From assembly GCA_045598705.1 (NCBI GenBank), contig JAZLMM010000052.1:1-27356 (forward strand): DNA of 27,356 nucleotides. The letters are read 5' to 3'. The notes below the pieces were generated by a model. It was not told the origin of the DNA and did no database searches. It saw only the letters and a list, made by a program, of their open reading frames with translations. The stretch comes from Scatonaster sp045598705 (GTDB lineage: Bacteria; Bacillota; Clostridia; Saccharofermentanales; Saccharofermentanaceae). The translations under genes were made by a program, and so were the position numbers. Every line of letters begins with the position of its first letter. Position 1 is the first letter of the stretch. Shown piece after piece: positions 22,536 through 27,356 of this stretch.

Positions 22536-24371
22536 TTAACGTCGATTACATTTCTTCTCTTTCTTGTCGATATACATGATCTTGTCGGCTTTGTTCATGC
22601 ACTCCATCAAGGTATCCCACTCTGTGACCTCGCAAGTACCTACGCTTGCGCTAAGCTTGTATTCGGCAGTACTTGCATTGTTTGCATTCTCAATTGCTTT
22701 ACGGAAACTACGGATGAAGTGACCGATTCGAGCCGGTGTGTCGAGGATCAGCACGGCTTCGAATTCATCACCGCCCATTCTTGCTGCAATTTCACCTGGC
22801 TTGAGGACCGATTGCAGACAGTTTGCAATGCCCTTTAACGCCTCGTCGCCGGCAGCATGACCGAGATTATCGTTGATCCATTTCAGACCATCCATATCGA
22901 TGCTGGCCACAGCGATACTGTGTTCTTTCGTGACACCCTTGTGGAAGTATCCGGTAATATTCTTCTCGAATCCACGACGGTTGAAGAGACCGGTCAGCGC
23001 ATCTTTGACGTATAGGTCCATGATGCTGGTTGCCTGGTTGAACTTCTCGAAGAGAATCAGACGGTTATGTGTCTGACCTAATAAATACATCAGAAATTCC
23101 AGTTTCTCATTGATGAAATCTTTTGCATCTGGATCCAGTACGAAAGCGCCATAACCGAAAACTTCACTCTTATAGTGGATTGGGAGGAAGATCCGAACGT
23201 GTGGTTCATTACTCTCCAGAGTAGCTGGAATCAGGTCAGAATATGGGAATTCAATAAGAGGAATCCTGCACTCGGAAGGTGTACAGTATCCGCAGAGCAT
23301 GCGCGTCTCTTCTCCATTTCGAATCAGGAAACTCTCTTTGAAGATATTTAGTTCTTGAAGTGTACTCATGGCAACACGAGTCGAATCGTCCGCCTTGAAA
23401 ACATCTTCGAAATCGGAACTCATCAGGATGAATGAACGGGTACGGTCGTAGAAGGCCTCATGTAAATTGCCATTGTCCTGAAGGGCTTGCTTACTATCTA
23501 TTTCTGGTGAAATATCTTCCGTACTTGCACGAGGTAGAAGTTGACCCGGTACGGTAACGAAGGAATCTTCACCTACGGCTGTCTTGTTATGGAAGAGTTT
23601 CTCAAGAGAATCCATGGCAGCGATAGCCAGCGCATCAGCACGAATCTCAGTAGTGGTTAATGAAGGCTCATGCACAGCTGCAGAAGTAATGTTATCGAAG
23701 CCGGTGATCCATGTATCTTTCGGAATCTGGTAGCCGCGCGCAATCAGTTCATCCATCAGTGCGATGGCCATGTAGTCATTGGAACAGATGATTGCCCGCG
23801 GAAGCGTTCCATCGTCCTTGATGAAGAAATCTGCGGTTTCCGGACCTTGATTGATCCAATAATTACCGTGGAAGATCATGCCATCGTGTACGGTATGACC
23901 CGCTTCAATCATTGCATCTTGAAAACCCTGAAGACGGTCGAAAGAGTCTTTCAGATCAGGAATGCCGGTTACAAATCCAATATCACCGGAGTCACATTTT
24001 GAAAGTACGAATTTGGTAATGTCATACATGCAACGACGGTTGTCTGGTACAATACAGAAAAGTCCTTCCTCTTCCGAGCGAATATTCACAACTGGAATAC
24101 TTAATGAACTCAACGTATCAAGAAGATCCTTATTCATACCGGCGTGATGTAATGTATCCGCACAGACAACGACGCCATCGTACAGATCGAAGTTCGGGAG
24201 ATATAGTACGCTCTTCAGACCAGATAAGAAGAGTGGGTTCATGTTCGGAACAGAACAGTTACCGAAGATATCGACCTGGTGACCGCGTTCAATCGCACAT
24301 TTCTGCAAAGTCTGGATGATTCCAGTAGAATAGTCGCGGTACATATCACCGATAAATGCACATATCTTCAT
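22536..24371 (-). CDS. Cytoplasmic LacI-type sensor fused to a GGDEF diguanylate cyclase
   Basis: The 611-residue protein begins directly in a type 1 periplasmic-binding fold as in LacI regulators (CAFIGDMYRDYSTGIIQTLQ; ICSNDYMAIALMDELIARGY; DTWITGFDNI), about residues 1-285. It lacks both a helix-turn-helix and a signal peptide, so the sensor is intracellular. Residues 300-445 look like a GAF-type domain, and 450-605 are GGDEF with intact GGDEF at 533-537. The place of the inhibitory RxxD motif holds KPGE, so no canonical I-site is present, unlike the PAS cyclase at 16217. The likely role is to make cyclic di-GMP in response to a small molecule, perhaps a sugar. The gene stands alone, opposite in direction to both neighbours. 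Confidence 0.9.
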   Translation of the reverse strand: MKICAFIGDMYRDYSTGIIQTLQKCAIERGHQVDIFGNCSVPNMNPLFLSGLKSVLYLPNFDLYDGVVVCADTLHHAGMNKDLLDTLSSLSIPVVNIRSEEEGLFCIVPDNRRCMYDITKFVLSKCDSGDIGFVTGIPDLKDSFDRLQGFQDAMIEAGHTVHDGMIFHGNYWINQGPETADFFIKDDGTLPRAIICSNDYMAIALMDELIARGYQIPKDTWITGFDNITSAAVHEPSLTTTEIRADALAIAAMDSLEKLFHNKTAVGEDSFVTVPGQLLPRASTEDISPEIDSKQALQDNGNLHEAFYDRTRSFILMSSDFEDVFKADDSTRVAMSTLQELNIFKESFLIRNGEETRMLCGYCTPSECRIPLIEFPYSDLIPATLESNEPHVRIFLPIHYKSEVFGYGAFVLDPDAKDFINEKLEFLMYLLGQTHNRLILFEKFNQATSIMDLYVKDALTGLFNRRGFEKNITGYFHKGVTKEHSIAVASIDMDGLKWINDNLGHAAGDEALKGIANCLQSVLKPGEIAARMGGDEFEAVLILDTPARIGHFIRSFRKAIENANNASTAEYKLSASVGTCEVTEWDTLMECMNKADKIMYIDKKEKKCNRR

Positions 24372-24548
24372 CGATCAAACTCCTTATCTGAATGCTTCGG
24401 CGTCTAGTATATGAAAATAGTAACACAGCGCGGTTTGAGGCTCAATATAGTAAGAAGTGAAGAATTCAAGAAAAAATCGTAAACAAAAACAGGCAATCTT
24501 ATTTAGTAAGAATACTTTGATGAGTGAAACGTATGCTCAAAGAAGGGG

Positions 24549-24554
24549 TATAAT
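24549..24554 (+). promoter_or_regulatory. Putative -10 box of trhA
   Basis: TATAAT lies 62 bp before the trhA ATG, with no clear -35. A 6-bp inverted repeat AAGCGC/GCGCTT at 24562-24583 follows in the leader. Confidence 0.4.
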
Positions 24555-24616
24555 AGAATGCAAGCGCAACTTCATCGGCGCTTAGATTAATTTCACAAGA
24601 TAAATGGTGCAAGCAG

Positions 24617-25321
24617 ATGAGTTTTAAGGAGAGCTTCGAGAAATTCAAGTATGAGAACCTTCGTAGAATGACGAAGGAAGAGATTGCTGTGAAGAATGAA
24701 CCGCCGAAGCTCACTACGCTGGAGGAAGTGGGCAATGCCATCGCTCACGGTGTAGGTGCTGGACTTTCTATAGTAGGTTTTATCCTTCTGCTTCTGAAGT
24801 CCGACACCGGCATGAAGGTTCTTGCCTCCTGCTTCTACGGTATCTGCCTGATCCTTCTATTTACCATGAGTTGTCTTTACCACTCTTGGAAGAGCGGCCT
24901 CTTTGTGAAACGACTCTGGAGAAGGTTCGACTACTCGTCCATCTATCTCCTGATTGGCGGCACGTTCGCACCACTATGCCTTGTATACTGGGGCGACACC
25001 AAGGGTATCGTGATGTTCTGTATTCAGTGGGGCATTATCGTCCTAGGCATCACAATCATTGCAATCTTTGGCCCGGCCCGTGTCATGCCACTTCACATCA
25101 CACTGTACTTCCTCATCGGATGGAGCGGACTTCTATTTATTCCAAGCATGTTCCATCAGGCAAGGTGGCTGTTCATCGCCATTCTGAGCGGTGGCGTATT
25201 CTACACGGCCGGCATGATTCCTTTCGCCAAAGATAACAACGGCATGCATTTCATCTGGCACATCTGCGTGCTTCTGGGCGCCGCTGCACACTGGTTCGGC
25301 ATTTACCTATTCGTATATTGA
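24617..25321 (+). CDS. trhA: TrhA/hemolysin III family membrane protein (PAQR-like)
   Basis: This 234-residue protein has seven predicted membrane spans after a 35-residue cytoplasmic N terminus. Family residues are seen in order: Glu and His in EEVGNAIAHGVGAG, Ser-x-x-x-His in SCLYHSW, RFDYSSIYLLIGGTFAP, and two C-terminal histidines in FIWHICVLLGAAAHWFG; these would bind one metal, as in PAQR receptors. Despite the name hemolysin III, the family is better regarded as membrane-homeostasis proteins or hydrolases of unsettled activity. No good ribosome-binding site precedes the ATG at 24617; a later ATG at 24668 is not better. It stands as a single gene, and I see no terminator after it. Confidence 0.88.
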   Translation: MSFKESFEKFKYENLRRMTKEEIAVKNEPPKLTTLEEVGNAIAHGVGAGLSIVGFILLLLKSDTGMKVLASCFYGICLILLFTMSCLYHSWKSGLFVKRLWRRFDYSSIYLLIGGTFAPLCLVYWGDTKGIVMFCIQWGIIVLGITIIAIFGPARVMPLHITLYFLIGWSGLLFIPSMFHQARWLFIAILSGGVFYTAGMIPFAKDNNGMHFIWHICVLLGAAAHWFGIYLFVY

Positions 25322-25353
25322 TCTGGTAAAACCACTCGAAAACTTGTCGCGAA

Positions 25354-25410
25354 GTGCTCAGAAAGTATTCAAAAAGGTCTTGAAAAGCTGCTCGGAAGTT
25401 GCTCAGAAGT
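25354..25410. repeat. Three imperfect copies of TGCTC(A/G)GAAGT
   Basis: Copies begin at about 25355, 25389 and 25400; the first has one extra A (TGCTCAGAAAGT). Two GGGACA copies follow at 25419-25436. They lie between trhA and rmuC, upstream of a TATACT that could serve as the rmuC -10. The role is unknown and the match may be chance. Confidence 0.25.
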
Positions 25411-25546
25411 AACTGAACGGGACATTAATGGGACAATCTCCTTGCTATACTTCATACTGTCTACAGGCATTTCTGCCTGGGAAAGACGCTGAATCTGCTT
25501 AAGAATCGGTATGGAAGACATACCGGAGGCGAACGAGGAGGACAGT

Positions 25547-26968
25547 ATGGAACTCTATATTCTGATTATTTCGGTAGTGGTGTTGGTGTTTGCAATCATT
25601 GGTGCAATACTGGCGTTACGTACATATGCGGCAGTTCATATCGTGGCGGGGCGTCCGACAGAAGATTCTTCGCGGATGCAGGAGAATATCGGCCGGATCA
25701 TCGACCAGCGTATCTCTTCTATGGAGGAGAATCTGACACGGGTGGAGAATGAGCAGCAGGAGACCACCCGTAAGCATAACGAACAGCTCAATGAATATAG
25801 CAATCGTCTGAATGTGCAGAAGATTGACGCTATGAATGCGGGCATTACCTCTATCCTGAAGACGGAGAATACGAATGTGGTCAACGTACTGAAGACAGAG
25901 AATGCCGCGGTCGCTGCCATTCTGAAGGCGGATAAGGAGAGGAACTCAGCGCTTCTTGAAGGGAACACGAAGATTCTGTCCGAGGGGATGACGAATCTGA
26001 ATCAGACCATGGAGACTCGCTTGACGAAGCTTACCGAGACACTGACGGATAATTTTACCAAGATGCGCGTAGAGAATAACCAGCAGATCGAGAAGATCCG
26101 TGAGACGGTGAATGAGAAGTTGGATAAGACACTGAACGAACAGTTCGATAAGAGCTTCAAGGGAGTACTGACTCAAATGAGCGAACTTCAGAAGACGATG
26201 GGCGAACTCAAGGGAATCTCTCATCAGGTCGGTAGTCTAGAGAAGACGTTAAATGGTGTGAAGACGCGAGGTATCATGGGAGAAGTCCAGTTGAAGCAAA
26301 TTATTGCGGATGTACTGACGCCTCAGCAGTACGATGTGGAAGTCCCCACCAAGCCGGACTCCAGTGAGCATGTGGAAATTGCCATCCGTATGCCCTTACG
26401 AGACGGGCAGGGATTCGTGTACCTTCCAATTGACTCTAAGTGCCATCTAGACCGCTATGAAACACTGTTACAGGCGTACAATCTGGGGGACAAAGACGCG
26501 ATTTCTCATGCGAAGAATGAGTTTGGCAAAGCTATTCGTGAGGATGCCAGAACGATAGCTGAGAAATATATCAGTGTCCCAGATACGACACCTTATGCCA
26601 TTCTATTTGTGCCTTTCGAGGGGATGTATTCCGAGATCGTGAACTTGAATCTGCTTGAAGAATTAAATCAGCTTCACATCACTGTTGCCGGCCCATATAC
26701 ACTCATGGCCATTCTAAGTACGGTAACGAATTACTTCCAGGCATTAGCGATTGAGAAGAAATCTCATGAGATCGAGCGCACACTCGGCGCAGTCAAGAAG
26801 GAATTCGGGAAGTACGAAGAAGCCCTGGTTAATGTCAGAAAGAGCCTTGAAACAGCCACCTCTAAGCTTGACAACCTTCAGACGACACGCACCAATGCTG
26901 TCAACCGTGCACTCCGAAGCATTACGGAACTGGATGAAGGACTGTATCTCCCAGATGGAGAACAGTAA
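25547..26968 (+). CDS. rmuC: RmuC-family DNA recombination protein
   Basis: RmuC proteins have a nuclease-like fold and in E. coli limit inversions at short inverted repeats; the mechanism is not settled. I place the start at the ATG at 25547 (473 residues, MELYILIISVVVLVFAIIGAI) because GAGGAG lies 6 bp upstream; an ATG at 25511 would add 12 acidic residues before the membrane segment. Residues 3-25 form one N-terminal membrane anchor, 45-240 a long coiled coil, and 245-460 the RmuC domain, with GIMGEVQLKQIIADVL, PIDSKCHLDRYE and FVPFEGMYSEIV as family blocks. It is probably a single gene; a tRNA-Ser lies 172 bp downstream. Confidence 0.93.
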   Translation: MELYILIISVVVLVFAIIGAILALRTYAAVHIVAGRPTEDSSRMQENIGRIIDQRISSMEENLTRVENEQQETTRKHNEQLNEYSNRLNVQKIDAMNAGITSILKTENTNVVNVLKTENAAVAAILKADKERNSALLEGNTKILSEGMTNLNQTMETRLTKLTETLTDNFTKMRVENNQQIEKIRETVNEKLDKTLNEQFDKSFKGVLTQMSELQKTMGELKGISHQVGSLEKTLNGVKTRGIMGEVQLKQIIADVLTPQQYDVEVPTKPDSSEHVEIAIRMPLRDGQGFVYLPIDSKCHLDRYETLLQAYNLGDKDAISHAKNEFGKAIREDARTIAEKYISVPDTTPYAILFVPFEGMYSEIVNLNLLEELNQLHITVAGPYTLMAILSTVTNYFQALAIEKKSHEIERTLGAVKKEFGKYEEALVNVRKSLETATSKLDNLQTTRTNAVNRALRSITELDEGLYLPDGEQ

Positions 26969-27140
26969 TATATCACATAACATGAAGAACTGTGGAAGAG
27001 AAGCTCCTGTCCGTGAAGTGACAGAGATTGTTGACTCAAAAGAAATGTGAACCACAAGCTACGAAAAAAGTAGTAGAAATGTATCTTTATCTATGGTAGA
27101 ATAACTCATGTCGCTTCGATAGAAGCAATGACTTCGGCAT

Positions 27141-27233
27141 GGAGAAGTACCCAAGAGGCCGAAGGGGAGGCTTTGCTAAAGCTTTAGGTGGGTTAACGCC
27201 CGCGCGAGGGTTCGACTCCCTCCTTCTCCGCCA
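27141..27233 (+). tRNA. tRNA-Ser(GCU)
   Basis: The 93-nt gene starts GGAGAAG and ends CTTCTCC plus G and encoded CCA. The acceptor stem is fully paired, the anticodon loop TTGCTAA within AGGCT/AGCTT gives anticodon GCU, the long variable arm is that of a serine tRNA, and the T arm is GAGGG-TTCGACT-CCCTC. It is distinct from the tRNA-Ser(UGA) at 3799. Confidence 0.95.
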
Positions 27234-27246
27234 AATTTCATGAAGT

Positions 27247-27289
27247 TACCCCCATTTTTTGTACAGCGATGTACAATGAAAAGGGGGTA
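27247..27289. terminator. Palindrome after tRNA-Ser(GCU): possible terminator and IS end
   Basis: TACCCCC at 27247-27253 pairs with GGGGGTA at 27283-27289, and TTGTACA (27259-27265) with TGTACAA nearer the loop. On the plus strand CTTTTA follows, so it could end the tRNA transcript. It also overlaps the likely left end of the insertion sequence. Confidence 0.5.
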
Positions 27290-27356
27290 CTTTTATGCTA
27301 ATAACAAGAGAAACCAAGTTAAAGATCGTAAAAATGCATCTGGTAGAAGGTGTAAC
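27260..27356 (+). mobile_element. Left end of an IS3-like insertion sequence (truncated by the window)
   Basis: TGTACA at 27260 and again at 27270 are TG-starting candidates for the terminal repeat, 27 and 37 bp after the tRNA. A transposase-like frame follows at once. The exact boundary and the right end are not visible. Confidence 0.5.
27295..27356 (+). CDS. N terminus of an IS3-type transposase OrfA (3' truncated)
   Basis: Twenty codons are open to the window edge, MLITRETKLKIVKMHLVEGV. The pattern (a short basic lead, then KLKIVKMHLVEGV as first helix of a helix-turn-helix) is like the start of IS3-family OrfA proteins of Bacillota. The ATG follows GGGGG at about 7 bp. With only 20 residues, the family call is provisional. 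Confidence 0.5.
   Translation, partial: MLITRETKLKIVKMHLVEGV

Noticed and set aside
24372..24616. Cyclic di-GMP riboswitch upstream of trhA, next to the GGDEF gene
   Set aside because: I looked for a GEMM-type conserved core in the 245-bp gap and saw none.

Overview
The window spans the replication-origin region of a low-to-moderate-GC, Gram-positive (Bacillota) chromosome, most likely a clostridial lineage; I cannot name the genus. The evidence is the leftward block dnaA-dnaN-recF-remB-gyrB, a DnaA-box-rich oriC between dnaA and dnaN, parAB with three TGTTTCACGTGAAACA parS sites, and MurT/GatD and a sortase, which are cell-wall genes typical of Gram-positives.

Region 1 (about 1-4080) looks acquired. 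It is AT-richer than the rest and its genes run rightward, head-on to the leftward fork. It holds the 3' end of a winged-helix protein gene, a 16-codon micro-ORF overlapping both neighbours by ATGA, a nuclease-helicase of the DUF2075 type, a 109-bp repeat element with 12-bp terminal inverted repeats, and an HNH nuclease gene. It ends at a complete tRNA-Ser(UGA) with its own terminator. About 150 bp further on lies a second copy of only the 5' half of a tRNA-Ser, cut off exactly in the anticodon loop. The simplest reading is a genomic island that split the native tRNA-Ser and carries a replacement. The nuclease genes are a candidate defence module.

Region 2 (4136-13000) is the replication and segregation core, all on the minus strand: dnaA, oriC, dnaN, recF, remB, gyrB, a 0.5-kb parS region, then parA and parB. 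The small S4-domain gene yaaA is absent from between dnaN and recF, gyrA does not follow gyrB, and parAB sits on the gyrB side. The gyrB-proximal parS is the centre of a perfect 30-bp palindrome that could also end gyrB transcription.

Region 3 (13099-16212) is a rightward operon starting beside dnaA: a sortase, then murT and gatD, which amidate the D-Glu of lipid II. Sortase anchors proteins to the wall and MurT/GatD modify peptidoglycan stem peptides, so the operon is wall-directed.

Region 4 (16217-27140) is mixed housekeeping and signalling: a PAS-GGDEF diguanylate cyclase, a LeuA-like synthase coupled to a small membrane protein, a divergent galactokinase, an alanine-rich coiled-coil protein of unknown role, a LacI-type sensor fused to GGDEF, a TrhA/hemolysin III membrane protein and RmuC. 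The window closes with tRNA-Ser(GCU) and the left end of an IS3-like insertion sequence.
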